Part shown: piece after piece, positions 15,033 through 15,265 of the stretch
How positions within the stretch are numbered: the stretch's first letter is position 1
Layout of the letters: every line of letters begins with the position of its first letter
Origin: Bacteroidota bacterium
GTDB lineage: Bacteria > Bacteroidota > Bacteroidia > Chitinophagales > UBA2359
DNA length: 15,265 nt
Reading direction: 5' to 3'
NCBI GenBank assembly: GCA_020631675.1
Contig: JAHDGT010000055.1
Location: forward strand, 1 to 15,265
Notes under the pieces: generated by a model
Database searches by the model: none
Told to the model about the DNA's origin: nothing
The model's input: only the letters and a program-made list of their open reading frames with translations
Program-made: the position numbers and the translations under genes

Positions 15033-15265
15033 ATGAATAGGCGAAATTTCTTAAAACTAGGCGGTAAATTAAGTGCGGCTCCACTTCTTTTGAATGGTAC
15101 GATGCTACGTACCTTCGCAACACCAGCTATGTTGACGACATGCGATGGCGTTAATGACCGAGTACTTGTAATTATTCGATTAGCTGGAGGGAATGATGGT
15201 ATCAACACCCTGATACCGATCGATCAATATGCTGATTATGCGACTTACCGCTTCAACATTCAGAT
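15033..15265 (+). CDS. DUF1501 protein (second copy), cut by the window edge
   Basis: Only the first 77 codons are in the window and the frame is open to the edge. It starts MNRRNFLKLGGKLSAAPLLLNG, an even better twin-arginine match (RRxFLK) than the first copy, with the same candidate cleavage after T-F-A. The following ATPAMLTTCDGVNDRVLVIIRLAGGNDG region is the DUF1501 N-terminus. By my hand count 56 of 77 residues are identical to the first copy. It lies 47 bases after the second DUF1800 stop, so it is probably co-transcribed. Whether it also carries the C-terminal calcium-loop module lies outside the window. Confidence 0.9.
   Translation, partial: MNRRNFLKLGGKLSAAPLLLNGTMLRTFATPAMLTTCDGVNDRVLVIIRLAGGNDGINTLIPIDQYADYATYRFNIQ

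Overview
The window looks like a chromosomal segment of a Bacteroidota bacterium, perhaps a marine Saprospiria-, Cytophagia- or Chitinophaga-like lineage. The grounds are moderate-to-low GC, gene starts without Shine-Dalgarno sequences, a few matches to the Bacteroidota -7 promoter box (TAnnTTTG), a DUF58/BatA gene pair, and DUF1800-DUF1501 pairs, one of which ends in a C-terminal module that I associate with exported Bacteroidota proteins. No species can be named from the sequence alone. No tRNA, rRNA, CRISPR array or insertion sequence was seen.

Left part (1-4640), all on the minus strand: a biotin carboxylase (accC), then a thioredoxin-like DUF255 protein that probably starts 17 bases after the accC stop and carries a lipoprotein-type signal, then an intergenic repeat, then 16S rRNA dimethyltransferase rsmA. 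Middle (4641-8646): a C5-cytosine DNA methyltransferase on the plus strand with no recognisable restriction partner, a small unknown gene that converges on it and overlaps its 3' end, and a translationally coupled DUF58 / BatA-domain pair on the minus strand without an adjacent MoxR ATPase.

Right part (8945-15265), all on the plus strand: a tandem duplication of a two-gene module. Each unit is a DUF1800 protein of exactly 545 residues followed by a DUF1501 protein with a twin-arginine-type leader. The first DUF1501 is complete and ends in an exported C-terminal module with two EF-hand/dockerin-like calcium loops. The second is cut by the window edge after 77 codons. A clear intrinsic terminator closes the first unit, so the two units are probably separate transcripts. 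I infer that each pair works as an exported partnership, because only the DUF1501 member carries an export signal.

The most interesting unexplained structure is an intergenic repeat present twice (about 811-985 in minus orientation and 12861-13023 in plus orientation). The copies share a 47-base identical core that folds into a hairpin, flanked by conserved GGGATAGGAG and GAACGGATAGCCCG blocks. An outer stem differs in sequence between the copies but keeps its pairing. Both copies lie directly downstream of a stop codon, in the same sense as that gene. This suggests selection on structure, possibly at the RNA level.
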